A DNA stretch of 46,107 nt from an uncultured Saprospiraceae bacterium (GCA_937125475.1 CAKZLL010000450.1:1-46107); one strand, 5' to 3'; counted from the stretch's first letter, positions 31,153 to 39,594 are shown. Notes: generated from the letters alone by a model not told the origin. Numbers and translations are program-made.

Positions 31153-32949
31153 TTATACATCAATTCCCATATTTCTCATTAAAAAAGTAGCATTAAAGCT
31201 TTGACTAACTCCCTTTTTAATGGTATAATCAAAAATTAACTCCTTTTCGAGTACTTCAACTTCCATACAAAGATTTTCAATCACTTCCTTATATTCTGCT
31301 TCCAAACCACCCAATTCTAAATCGTGTGTAGCGACTAAGCCCATGCCTTGCGTCTTGATCAATTGAAGAATAAGCGCTTTTGCCCCTTTGTGTCGATCAT
31401 TAGAATTCGTGCCTTTTAGAATTTCATCCAGTAAGAAAAAGACATTATTTTTGCTATCAACTGCGTCAATGATTACTTTTAGCCGTTTGAGTTCCGCATA
31501 AAAAGAAGAGGTACTTTCGTGTAATGCATCCTGAGTTCGCATACTCGAATAAACCTCTAAAAGCGGCAATTCAAATCGTTTAGCACAAACAGGCGCGCCC
31601 ATCATTGCTAAAATAATATTCAATCCGACAGTACGAAGAAACGTACTTTTACCAGCCATATTTGAACCTGTAATTAATTTGATGTGCCCTTTATGTGGCA
31701 ATTCGATATTATTAGCAACTCGTTTGTTGCGATCTATCAGCGGATGACCTAACTGAACGCCTTTAAATGATGGATTTTCAGGTTGTATAGTTGGAAAAAT
31801 CCAATCAGGATGATTATAGTGTAACGTACTGATTGCATTCATCGCTTCAAATTCTTGCAATGCCTCAAACCATTCTGGTAATGCCGATTTTGATTTAGAT
31901 TTCCAAACTTCTAGTCTTCTGATCCATTGCAAATCCCAAAGCACTGTACCACTCAAAACTACTGCGAAAATATTATATCGAACATTGAGCTGGCTAATGA
32001 TATAAGACAATTCGCGAAAAGCCTCAGAAGCTGTTCCAGAATCACTAATAAAACGCTCGCGAAGTTGTTTCAATTTGGGCGTTTCAAAATGATCTTTTTC
32101 AATATGAGCAATGATTTGTGCATATTTTTTTAAATACTTATTTGCTTGTGCGGTTTGTGCATGAATTTCATTGATTTGCATTAAATAATGACGAATAACC
32201 AATAATTGACCAATGCCTAAACCAACCGCTATTTTATAAGATAATCCAAAATATATTCCGACAATTGCACCAAAAACCAAAGCAGGAAAAACCCAAAGTA
32301 ATATTTTCAAAAAGCCATTATTCAAAATAACATAATCTTCTTTTTCTAACCAACGAACTAACGCGCTAATTTCTCGTTGCGAGTCTTCCGTCTGAAAACT
32401 ATGTGATTGAAAATCTTGTCTCCATTCCAATTTCGGGCTTAACTCTTTAATTGATTCTTGCCGTTTTTGAATTTCTTCAAAATTTGCTGGCTGTGTCAAA
32501 TATTCCGACAAGCGTTTTTTTCCAATAGAAGTAGACGTTCGGTTAATATATTGAAATAAAGAAAATGAACCAAAAATATCCATATCTACCGAATTAGGAT
32601 GAGCAGGATCCATAAATTCTTCTCCATTTTCAAATTCATTGTAATTCAAAGCAAGGTATTTCAATTCATTTTCATTAACTTGTTGTAGGATTTTATAATG
32701 TTCTCGTTGTTTTCCAATATTTTGATGCCAAATCATAAACTTACCAAAACCAATAATAAAGGCAATAATGAAAGCCATACAAAAAATAATCCCGAGATCC
32801 GCGATTAAAAAAGCTAAACCGATTCCCATAAAAAAAGTAATCAATCGAACAATTGCTAATTGATTATATTTCTTTTGTAATTGAATGGCAAGCGTCGAGT
32901 AACGATCGGCGTTTTCTTGATAGATAGATTGTATTTCTTGAATCGTCAT
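31153..32949 (-). CDS. Membrane-anchored MutS-like ATPase
   Basis: This 598-residue protein has the MutS C-terminal ATPase: Walker A TGSNMAGKSTFLRT at 427-440, YSSMRTQDAL at 467-476, Walker B FFLLDEILKGTNSNDR at 504-519 and the TH switch in VATHDLELG at 539-547. The MutS core region at about 120-180 has FGSFSLFQYINRTST and LSEYLTQP. Four hydrophobic helices at about 32-52, 54-72, 214-232 and 238-256 place it in the inner membrane, unlike MutS or MutS2. The mismatch-binding N-terminal domain and the Smr domain are absent. Such membrane MutS-like proteins are widespread in Bacteroidota with unknown function; DNA repair is not a safe assumption. It is monocistronic. Confidence 0.82.
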   Translation of the reverse strand: MTIQEIQSIYQENADRYSTLAIQLQKKYNQLAIVRLITFFMGIGLAFLIADLGIIFCMAFIIAFIIGFGKFMIWHQNIGKQREHYKILQQVNENELKYLALNYNEFENGEEFMDPAHPNSVDMDIFGSFSLFQYINRTSTSIGKKRLSEYLTQPANFEEIQKRQESIKELSPKLEWRQDFQSHSFQTEDSQREISALVRWLEKEDYVILNNGFLKILLWVFPALVFGAIVGIYFGLSYKIAVGLGIGQLLVIRHYLMQINEIHAQTAQANKYLKKYAQIIAHIEKDHFETPKLKQLRERFISDSGTASEAFRELSYIISQLNVRYNIFAVVLSGTVLWDLQWIRRLEVWKSKSKSALPEWFEALQEFEAMNAISTLHYNHPDWIFPTIQPENPSFKGVQLGHPLIDRNKRVANNIELPHKGHIKLITGSNMAGKSTFLRTVGLNIILAMMGAPVCAKRFELPLLEVYSSMRTQDALHESTSSFYAELKRLKVIIDAVDSKNNVFFLLDEILKGTNSNDRHKGAKALILQLIKTQGMGLVATHDLELGGLEAEYKEVIENLCMEVEVLEKELIFDYTIKKGVSQSFNATFLMRNMGIDV

Positions 32950-33360
32950 ATATTATTTTAGTCATTATTTAATTAAAAAAATTAGTATTATTGAATAAAT
33001 AATCATCAAAAAACTAGCTCAACAATACTACACAAAACACTGATTATCAATAAATTAAACATAAATCAACTAATATAAATCAATTTCATTCAACTCATTC
33101 ACAATACTTTTTATTATATAAAATGAATAAGATTTTAATTTCTTTTTGTTGATAAAAAACGAATTTTGCGAAAATTCACTATATTTACTTGTAAATTATC
33201 AACACTTATACAAAAATTAAACAACTTTAGGTTAGTCATTTAAAGTGTAAATTAATTACAAATCAACCTACATTTTTTGAAAAAATGTAAAAAATAGGCT
33301 ATTCAATTTTAAATTTTACTAATTTCAGTAAAATATCTCTTTAATTAAAAGTTTCAAAAC
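32950..33360. other. AT-rich divergent promoter region
   Basis: This 411-base stretch between divergent genes is unusually rich in A and T. TATATTTA at about 33178-33185 is a near match to the -7 box for the plus-strand regulator gene, but no -33 box lies at the right distance. No RNA gene or reading frame is seen. Autoregulation by the XRE regulator is possible. Confidence 0.4.
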
Positions 33361-34848
33361 GTGGCCAGCAGTCAAAATACAAAAATTATATTCGGACTAA
33401 AAGTTAAGCAACTTCGTAAAGAGTTAAACTTATCTTTTCAAGACTTAAAAGATCGTTCGGGATTATCTGTTTCTTATCTAAATGAGATAGAAAAAGGGAA
33501 GAAATATCCGCGTACAGATAAAATTGAAGCATTAGCAGGAGCATTAAATACTACTTATGAAGAGTTAGTATCTAAAAAATTAAGCAAAAGTCTTTTGCCA
33601 CTTTCTGAGCTATTAGAGTCTAATTTTTTGCAGGATTTACCATTAGATTTGTTTGGTATTGAAGCAACAAAGGTAGTAGAAATCATTGCGAATGCTCCTA
33701 CAAAAGTAGGTGCTTTCATTACAGCATTGATGGATACTGCTCGAAAATATGAACTAGAACAGCAGCACTTTTATTTCTCTGCGTTGCGCTCTTATTTAGA
33801 ATTACACGAAAATTACTTTGAGGATATAGAAAAAGAAGTTGATAAGTTTATTCGTGAAAATCGGATTTCTACAAGTAGTAATGTTTCGTTTGATACATTA
33901 GGACGTATTTTACAAAAAAAATTCCGCTATAAAATTGATGCTGATTCATTTATTGGTCAGCCAGAATTGGCTCATATTAGATCGCTTTATATTCCGAATA
34001 AGAAAAAATTATTAGTCAATTACGAATTAACGCCTGCGCAGCGTGCTTTCCAAATGGCAAAAGAAGCAGGTTATAATCATTTGAAATTGAAAGATAGAAT
34101 TTATACCTCTATCTTCTTGAAAGTTGGTTCATTTGATGAAGTATTGAATAATTTTAAAGCTTCTTACTTTGCAGTTGCTTTATTGATGCAGCGCGATAGC
34201 ATCGTTAAAGACTTAGGCTCATTTTTCAAACTCAACCGCTGGAATTCTACGGCAATGTTTGCTATCATTGATAAATATCAAGCAACACCCGAGATGTTTT
34301 TACAGCGAATGACGAGTCTTGCTCCTAAGTTTTTTGGATTAGATCAGCTGTTTTTCTTACGTATGTCTAATCAGCCGAATAGCAAACAATATTATATCAC
34401 TAAAGAATTACATATTCCAAAACAACAACAACCTTATGGTAATGAAATTCAAGAGCATTATTGTAGAAGGTGGGTGAGTACTTGGTTATTGAAGGATTTG
34501 AATAGATTGCAAGAAACTAATCGCTATCAAAAACCATTGATAGGCGTTCAGCGTTCTCGATACTTTGGAACACCTGACGAATATTTTTGTATCACTATTG
34601 CTGCTCCTGGCAATCCTACACCAGATATTAATATTAGTGTAACAATTGGTTTTTTGGTCAATGATAAATTCAAAGAAACCATTCGATTTTGGAATGATGA
34701 TAATATTCCTATTCAAATAGTGAATAATACTTGTGAACGTTGTCAAGTTGAAGATTGTGAAGAGCGAGTAGCTGAACCGATTATCGTTCAAAAAGAAGCG
34801 AAAGAGGAAGAAGTTGAGCAAATCATAGCACAATTAATGGGAAAATAA
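33361..34848 (+). CDS. XRE-family transcriptional regulator, RamB/ScfR-like
   Basis: This 495-residue protein starts at GTG. Residues 13-67 form a HTH_3 domain (KQLRKELNLSFQDLKDRSGL and VSYLNEIEKGKKYP). The long middle resembles the degenerate IrrE-type and DUF2083 regions of the RamB/ScfR regulators that sense acyl-CoA or short-chain fatty acids and control the glyoxylate cycle. The C-terminal cluster CERCQVEDCEER (Cys458, Cys461, Cys466) matches the 'C..C....C..R' signature of that family. Bacteroidota versions differ at length, so effector and targets are inferred only. It is divergent from the MutS-like gene and ends in a strong terminator. Confidence 0.78.
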   Translation: MASSQNTKIIFGLKVKQLRKELNLSFQDLKDRSGLSVSYLNEIEKGKKYPRTDKIEALAGALNTTYEELVSKKLSKSLLPLSELLESNFLQDLPLDLFGIEATKVVEIIANAPTKVGAFITALMDTARKYELEQQHFYFSALRSYLELHENYFEDIEKEVDKFIRENRISTSSNVSFDTLGRILQKKFRYKIDADSFIGQPELAHIRSLYIPNKKKLLVNYELTPAQRAFQMAKEAGYNHLKLKDRIYTSIFLKVGSFDEVLNNFKASYFAVALLMQRDSIVKDLGSFFKLNRWNSTAMFAIIDKYQATPEMFLQRMTSLAPKFFGLDQLFFLRMSNQPNSKQYYITKELHIPKQQQPYGNEIQEHYCRRWVSTWLLKDLNRLQETNRYQKPLIGVQRSRYFGTPDEYFCITIAAPGNPTPDINISVTIGFLVNDKFKETIRFWNDDNIPIQIVNNTCERCQVEDCEERVAEPIIVQKEAKEEEVEQIIAQLMGK

Positions 34849-34864
34849 ATAATTAATAATTAGT

Positions 34865-34906
34865 AAAAGGGCATTAGGAAAATGATTATTTTCTTAATGC
34901 CTTTTT
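34865..34906. terminator. Intrinsic terminator
   Basis: AAAAGGGCATTAGGAAAAT pairs (few mismatches) with ATTTTCTTAATGCCTTTTT around four bases, flanked by A and T runs. It lies between the convergent XRE gene and the TOPRIM-like gene. Confidence 0.85.
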
Positions 34907-34929
34907 TGATTCTTAAAAAAATATGCCGA

Positions 34930-35613
34930 TTAAAAAGACAGGACAAAAGTCTTCAAGCTTTGATTTTGCTCCAATGCTTTCATTAATTCCTTTTTCTTTC
35001 TAAATTTCTTAGATAAAAAATCTGCTTTAATAAATTCAGTTCTTTGATTCTTTTGGAATTGCCTTGCTAATTTCTTATTGGTTTTCAAATGTTTAGCTAA
35101 ACATTTCTGGAAGGCTTCTTTTGCTTTTACTGGAATAGATGTATTTCTTTTTTCATATAATGTATGAATCCAAGCTTCCATTTCTTCAATACAAATCGCA
35201 TAATGAATTTGATCAGCCCATTTATTTTGAAGCCATTCATCAATTTTGCCCTTAACTGCTTGTCTTAATTGCTCACAATAATCTGGATTTTTTTTATCTG
35301 CTCTTTGAATATCATAGCCTTTTTCTTCGCATTCTGCTGTGTCGATTTGAATAATAATATATCGTTCGCCAGCGATTGGATTATCTAAGAAACTTCTGAA
35401 TTTGTTGTGTTCCTCACAATCTTTTTTGACTAAAGTCCATGTTGAAAACTCGCTTAAAGGCATACTTTCATAGGCTGCTTTATCTGTATTATCCATATTA
35501 AAATCAGGGCGAAGAAAACGAATATCTTCTTCATCCAAATCCAATAAACCCATCAAAATGTTTTTTAAAACAGCGCAATCGCCTTTGCCTTCTGCTATAA
35601 TTCCAATCTCCAA
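34930..35613 (-). CDS. TOPRIM-like (DUF4276-type) protein, partner of the AAA ATPase
   Basis: This 227-residue protein has a TOPRIM-like pattern. GIIAEGKGD (4-12) supplies the first glutamate (E8), IIIQIDTAEC has D91 and E94 in place of the DxD motif, and CIEEMEAWI (141-149) is the late acidic group seen in DUF4276 proteins. The C-terminal third is rich in lysine (KFRKKKELMKALEQN), which fits nucleic-acid contact. It lies 12 bases downstream of the AAA ATPase gene, so they form an operon. In OLD, Gabija and PARIS systems an ABC-type ATPase works with a TOPRIM nuclease. A nuclease role here is inferred; the family assignment is by motif only. Confidence 0.68.
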   Translation of the reverse strand: MEIGIIAEGKGDCAVLKNILMGLLDLDEEDIRFLRPDFNMDNTDKAAYESMPLSEFSTWTLVKKDCEEHNKFRSFLDNPIAGERYIIIQIDTAECEEKGYDIQRADKKNPDYCEQLRQAVKGKIDEWLQNKWADQIHYAICIEEMEAWIHTLYEKRNTSIPVKAKEAFQKCLAKHLKTNKKLARQFQKNQRTEFIKADFLSKKFRKKKELMKALEQNQSLKTFVLSF

Positions 35614-35625
35614 AATGACCTATTT

Positions 35626-36864
35626 TTATAAATTTTGAGGAATACCACCGATATAATTTCTCATCCAAAGCTCTGATAATTTGAATTGTTGCCCATTAAA
35701 TTCTTGATTAGGCTTGAGCTGAATACGTTTGACTTTGGTATGTCCTTTTTTATTGCGATACACTTTAAAAAGGCGCTGTTCATCGTCATACAAATTCAAA
35801 CCATCCAAAACCGACGGGCTATGTGTTGTAATTAATACTTGACGATTCGTTTTTGTTGATAATTTGACGAGTTGTTCCACTAGTTTTTTACAAAGTTCGG
35901 GATTGAGTGCCGTTTCAATATTATCAATCGCGAAAAATTTAGATGTATGTCTACTAATAAATAAAGCAAGATAAAACAAAATATGTAAAACGCCTTCGTT
36001 CGCATTTTCGGCAGAAAAACGATTGTTTTTGCGCTGCATATATTTGTCTCGAAAATAAAGAATAGAGGTACTCATATCAAGTTTATGTCCATCTGATTTG
36101 TGGCGATCTTCTTTATCAATTTCTATTTTTTCGAGCCAATCAATAAAATAGGCGTATTCTTCAAGTAACTCCCGTTCCTTTTTGTCAAAACTTTCTATTA
36201 GGCGATCTAAGTTTTCGCCTTGAATGCCAGGAATAGCTCGACTTTTACCATCTATTCCACGTAGCGTTTGAGTGGAAAGATTGTAGATTTTATATAAATC
36301 TAATTGAATAGATCGAATAAATGTTTTAGGCAACAAGGTATTAACTTGCTCTATTAAAAACCTTTGAAGTTTCTCTGGAGTAGAATAATTTCTCATTAAC
36401 GGCAAGAACGCCCTTGTTAAAAAATCAAAGGTATTTGTTTGTAGAATGGATTCATAATAAGGCACTAAACTGATTGGTTTTCCTTCGTCCTCAATCGATA
36501 AAATACCATCTTTTAATGTCCATTTAGAAAAAATATCATTAATATTTTCAGTCGTTAATTGATTAGAAATATTAACATTTAAGTTGTCTTCCGTTTTTAT
36601 TAATAATTCTAAATCAATCGCTTTCACTTGTTTTTCTTTCAAAAATGAGCTAAAAGTAATTGTAGGTTTTGCTACTCGAATACCTCTCAATGCCAATTCA
36701 TCATTAGACAATTTATTCTCAGATGCCGCGCTTGCCATACCTAATGCCTCTAAAACATTCGTTTTTCCGCTTCCATTTTCACCAATAAAAACATTAAATC
36801 GCCCCAATTCTATCGTCTCGTCATAGATGGATTTAAAATTACGAATTCGCAAACGTTGAAGCAT
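35626..36864 (-). CDS. AAA ATPase (AAA_21/ABC-type), candidate defence ATPase
   Basis: This 412-residue protein starts at MLQRLRIRNFKSI, the usual RecF/OLD-type opening. Walker A is GENGSGKT at 28-35, Walker B is FFAIDNIETALNP at 310-322, and the H-loop is TTHSPSVLDGL with His348. The Walker B glutamate position reads Asn (IDNIE, D314, N315, E317) rather than the usual DE, a variation that may alter hydrolysis or move the catalytic base. The start at 36864 is preferred over an upstream ATG at 36888. The TOPRIM-like gene follows after 12 bases. The paired layout recalls two-gene phage-defence systems with an SMC-like ATPase and nuclease; this role is inferred. Confidence 0.82.
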   Translation of the reverse strand: MLQRLRIRNFKSIYDETIELGRFNVFIGENGSGKTNVLEALGMASAASENKLSNDELALRGIRVAKPTITFSSFLKEKQVKAIDLELLIKTEDNLNVNISNQLTTENINDIFSKWTLKDGILSIEDEGKPISLVPYYESILQTNTFDFLTRAFLPLMRNYSTPEKLQRFLIEQVNTLLPKTFIRSIQLDLYKIYNLSTQTLRGIDGKSRAIPGIQGENLDRLIESFDKKERELLEEYAYFIDWLEKIEIDKEDRHKSDGHKLDMSTSILYFRDKYMQRKNNRFSAENANEGVLHILFYLALFISRHTSKFFAIDNIETALNPELCKKLVEQLVKLSTKTNRQVLITTHSPSVLDGLNLYDDEQRLFKVYRNKKGHTKVKRIQLKPNQEFNGQQFKLSELWMRNYIGGIPQNL

Positions 36865-36970
36865 AAATGATTTTTTGATGAACAACAATATAGAGTAAGA
36901 TTATGTTTGCTAAATTACGATTCCTATTTTAAGTTTCCTAACTTCTTAGGTTAATCACTTGTTTTTTAAA

Positions 36971-36978
36971 TACTTTTG
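36971..36978 (+). promoter_or_regulatory. -7 box for the secreted nuclease gene
   Basis: TACTTTTG fits TAnnTTTG exactly, 44 bases before the ATG at 37023. A second match, TATGTTTG, lies at 36902-36909. Neither has a TTTG at -33. Confidence 0.5.
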
Positions 36979-37022
36979 CAAAAAACGAATTTAATATTTT
37001 TCCTATTTTCAATCTAAATATC

Positions 37023-38195
37023 ATGAAAAAGCTATTCATCGTCTTTCTTTTGTTCTCATTCTATTTCCAAACTTTTGCTCAACAAAGCCTAAAAGATCTT
37101 TCTTTTGGTACAAATCAAACCTTCGATGTTGTGACATGGAATGTAGAATGGTTTCCCAAAAATGGTTCAATTACGATAGATTCTGTTAAGGAAATCATCC
37201 AAGCAATGGACGCGGATATCATTGCTTGTCAAGAGATTTCGGACACGACGGCTTGGAAAAACATGGTCAATAGCATCGGCGGATACGAAGCGATTTTCTT
37301 CCCTGGTCGATATCGAGGTTTAGCTTATGTTTATAAAACGAGTACGGTTCAGATCCAAGATTTTTATAAAATATATTCAGCCTCTCAGTACTCAAATAAC
37401 TTCCCACGTGCGCCAAAAGTGCTAGATGTTACATTCAATGGACAGTCATTTATCATTATAAATAATCATTTAAAATGCTGTGGTGATGGTACTTTGAGTG
37501 CGAATAATTCATCAGATGAAGAAAATCGTCGTTTTCAAGCGATGAACTTAATAAAGAGCTATATTGATAATAATTTTACAGATAAAAACGTCATTTTATT
37601 AGGTGATTTAAATGATAATTTAGGTGATGTATATTACAATAATGTCTTTCAAACCGTGCTAGATGATCCACAAAATTATAAGTTTGTAGATTTAAGTATT
37701 GCTAATGGTTTAGGTTTTGATTGGTCTTATCCAAATTGGCCATCACATTTGGATCACATCCTAATCTCTAACGAGCTTTTCGACGATTTTGATAATACTA
37801 ATTCTTCTATATCAACAATTATGGTCGATAATTTTATGGCTGGAGGTTTTAACGAATATGATGCTAAAGTATCTGATCATCGCCCTGTTGGACTAAAATT
37901 AAGCCTCAATAATTGGGGAGTTAATACTAAAAATGAGCCATCAGAGCAAATACATTTAAGTGTTTTTCCAACACCAGCAACGGATCAATTGAATATTGAA
38001 ATGATTAATAATAAAGAGGAAATCACCTCAATTTCGATTGTAAACGTAACAGGACAAACGCTATTAAAAAAACCTTGGGAAACGCAAACCCAAAGAATGA
38101 CTTTAGATATTCAAGACTTAGAATCGGGCGTTTATTTTGTTGTCATTCAAACAAATAATAGCATTATCACTCGAACTTTTTTGTCGGTGAAGTAA
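37023..38195 (+). CDS. Secreted endonuclease/exonuclease/phosphatase-family protein with T9SS sorting domain
   Basis: This 390-residue protein has a signal peptide (cleavage near TFAQ) and an EEP nuclease fold with VTWNVEWFPKNG, the metal-binding Glu in ACQEISDTT, INNHLKCCGDG, ILLGDLNDN and LDHILIS, and the final VSDHRPVGL. The last 85 residues form a type A sorting domain: LSVFPTPATDQLNIEM, then IVNVTGQTLL, then DLESGVYFVVIQT. The protein is therefore exported across the outer membrane by the type IX system and may stay on the surface or be released. Degradation of extracellular nucleic acid or phosphoester substrates is a reasonable inference. It is divergent from the AAA ATPase gene. Confidence 0.9.
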   Translation: MKKLFIVFLLFSFYFQTFAQQSLKDLSFGTNQTFDVVTWNVEWFPKNGSITIDSVKEIIQAMDADIIACQEISDTTAWKNMVNSIGGYEAIFFPGRYRGLAYVYKTSTVQIQDFYKIYSASQYSNNFPRAPKVLDVTFNGQSFIIINNHLKCCGDGTLSANNSSDEENRRFQAMNLIKSYIDNNFTDKNVILLGDLNDNLGDVYYNNVFQTVLDDPQNYKFVDLSIANGLGFDWSYPNWPSHLDHILISNELFDDFDNTNSSISTIMVDNFMAGGFNEYDAKVSDHRPVGLKLSLNNWGVNTKNEPSEQIHLSVFPTPATDQLNIEMINNKEEITSISIVNVTGQTLLKKPWETQTQRMTLDIQDLESGVYFVVIQTNNSIITRTFLSVK

Positions 38196-38238
38196 ACAGA
38201 GAAAAGACCTTTATTCAGTTTCTTATTATTCGGATAGT

Positions 38239-38266
38239 TATACGCCTTTCAATTGAAAGGCGTATA
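38239..38266. terminator. Perfect 28-bp palindrome after the secreted nuclease gene
   Basis: TATACGCCTTTCAA is followed directly by its complement TTGAAAGGCGTATA. It forms a strong hairpin 44 bases past the stop codon, without a T-run, so it may act as a weak terminator or RNA stabiliser. The gene-free stretch 38196-38565 also holds the inverted repeat and -7 boxes listed below. Confidence 0.6.
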
Positions 38267-38464
38267 TAAAAGCGATTCGACATGAGTTGTAGGAATAATC
38301 ACAGCATGATGTTCTCAATATAGCTGAGTATTAAGTAAATCATCAAGTAAAAACATACTTTTTCCATAAAAACTGTTAAAATTTCATAAAAGCTTATTCT
38401 TATTTATACTAAATCCAATTAAGAATAAGTATATTTGTACTGTCTTATTTGTTCCTATTATCAA

Positions 38465-38545
38465 TAGACTTGTTACCCTTAAAAAAACATACTTTTGAAA
38501 AAATCTAAATTTCATAAGAACATTCTTTAAAGAGTAACAAGTCTA
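38465..38545. repeat. Short inverted repeat enclosing a promoter box
   Basis: TAGACTTGTTACCCTT (38465-38480) pairs with AAAGAGTAACAAGTCTA (38529-38545) with one mismatch. The 48-base loop contains the TACTTTTG -7 box. The end TAGACTTGT matches the left end of the repeat element at 25752, and the core GACTTGT is shared with the element at 13014. Confidence 0.5.
38490..38497 (+). promoter_or_regulatory. -7 box for the 52-residue protein gene
   Basis: TACTTTTG matches TAnnTTTG exactly, 68 bases before the start codon at 38566, and TTG lies 17 bases upstream at 38470-38472. A further box TATATTTG is at 38430-38437. Confidence 0.45.
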
Positions 38546-38565
38546 ATTCAAAAAATGATTTTGTT

Positions 38566-38724
38566 ATGAGTGCTATTCGAGGCAGGAAAGATGTTTTTAT
38601 ACCAGGAGAGCAGTTTTTATTACTCCACGAACAACCGATGAGTATTGCAAAAACCAAAAAGAAATGTTGTAAAAAACATAAAAAAGGGAAGCGTTGTAAA
38701 TCGTGTCCAGGAAGGAGAAATTAA
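38566..38724 (+). CDS. 52-residue Cys/Lys-rich small protein
   Basis: This short gene codes for 52 residues: an N-terminal half GRKDVFIPGEQFLLLHEQPM and a C-terminal half with AKTKKKCCKKHKKGKRCK ending SCPGRRN. The four cysteines (CC...C..C) in a lysine-rich tail could bind zinc or form disulphides; strongly basic charge suggests binding to RNA or acidic partners. Similar 'KKKCC' tails occur in small uncharacterised Bacteroidota proteins, recalled but not checked. It has a -7 box upstream and ends directly in a perfect 19-bp terminator stem, which supports a real gene. Confidence 0.65.
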   Translation: MSAIRGRKDVFIPGEQFLLLHEQPMSIAKTKKKCCKKHKKGKRCKSCPGRRN

Positions 38725-38785
38725 AAAAATTGCCATTTGAGGAGAAAAATATAATTATTATTTTTTTCCTCAAATGGCAATTTTT
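38725..38785. terminator. Bidirectional terminator with perfect 19-bp stem
   Basis: AAAAATTGCCATTTGAGGA (38725-38743) pairs perfectly with TCCTCAAATGGCAATTTTT (38767-38785). It overlaps the last base of the stop codon region of the small gene and ends 11 bases before the stop of the convergent gene. Confidence 0.85.
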
Positions 38786-38796
38786 ATTTTAAGAAG

Positions 38797-39594
38797 CTAT
38801 TCTTTGACTTCTTTGACCTCTTTTTTAGGCGGTGCATATCGTTCAATTTGACTTTCTTGATCCATCAAATGCCGTTCTACGATTTCGCCTTCTTCATAAA
38901 AAACGTGCTCATAATCTTTTTTGCCTGATTCATCAATATTCGAAGTAATGTGAATCCACATACCTACACGTTCTCCATTTTCGTAATCTCCCTGCCAGAA
39001 ATCTTTCTTTTTTCTTCGAAGCAATGTAATTTCAAATCCGCCAGAAGGCACACCTTTAATAAACATTCCTCTAAGTCTTACTGTCTTATTTGGATAATAA
39101 ATTTTAACTAAACCATCCAATTTTCCTTCTCTGATTTGTAACTCACCAAGTTTATTTTTCTTAGAATCTTGGATAGTTAAAAAATCTAATCTTGTATTTT
39201 TAATCTTGTTAAGAAAAGCTTGTGTGCTTTTATATTCCGCTTCTTTTTTTTCTATTTTATATTCACAAAACCCGATATTATTATTAATCAAATCTGTGAA
39301 AAAAATGTAGGTTTTATCCTCTTCTAATTTAAAAGCACAAGAAGTAATGCAATCTGTATAAACGGTTAATTCATCCCCTTCTAAATCTCCTTTATACACA
39401 TCTTCAACATCTAATTCGTAAGTATATTTATTGTTGTCTCCACAATCGGAAGCCGATTTCACTTCGGCTCGAAAAACATATTTTGCCTCAACAAAATAGA
39501 AAAGTTTGGCTTCATCCATTTGACAACGGCAGGCGAAAGAGACCGCAGAAATCATGAAAAAAAGTGCAAGTACAGTAAATGTTCGTTTCATCAA
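38797..39594 (-). CDS. Secreted NTR/TIMP-like protein with MORN-like repeats
   Basis: This 265-residue protein has a signal peptide ending before ACRCQMDEA. The free N-terminal Cys-x-Cys after cleavage is the signature of TIMP/NTR-like domains, supported by YELDVEDVYKGDLEGDELTVY, the paired CITSCAF and YIFFTDL, which resemble the bacterial NTR-like fold (about 22-120). The second half has MORN-like elements: LQIREGKLDGLVKIYY, MFIKGVPSGGFE, GDYENGERVGMWIH. The lysine-rich C-terminus ends with KEVKEVKE. It is probably a periplasmic or surface protein; no enzyme activity is suggested. MORN-type repeats often occur in such cell-surface proteins. Confidence 0.68.
   Translation of the reverse strand: MMKRTFTVLALFFMISAVSFACRCQMDEAKLFYFVEAKYVFRAEVKSASDCGDNNKYTYELDVEDVYKGDLEGDELTVYTDCITSCAFKLEEDKTYIFFTDLINNNIGFCEYKIEKKEAEYKSTQAFLNKIKNTRLDFLTIQDSKKNKLGELQIREGKLDGLVKIYYPNKTVRLRGMFIKGVPSGGFEITLLRRKKKDFWQGDYENGERVGMWIHITSNIDESGKKDYEHVFYEEGEIVERHLMDQESQIERYAPPKKEVKEVKE

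Noticed and set aside
36865..36888. Upstream ATG of the AAA ATPase gene
   Set aside because: The family opening 'L..LRIRNFKSI' follows the internal ATG at 36864; the eight upstream residues add nothing recognisable.
38480..38529. Invertible promoter as a firm call
   Set aside because: The arms are short and the loop is only about 48 bases, far below known invertible promoters; kept only as a low-interest observation.
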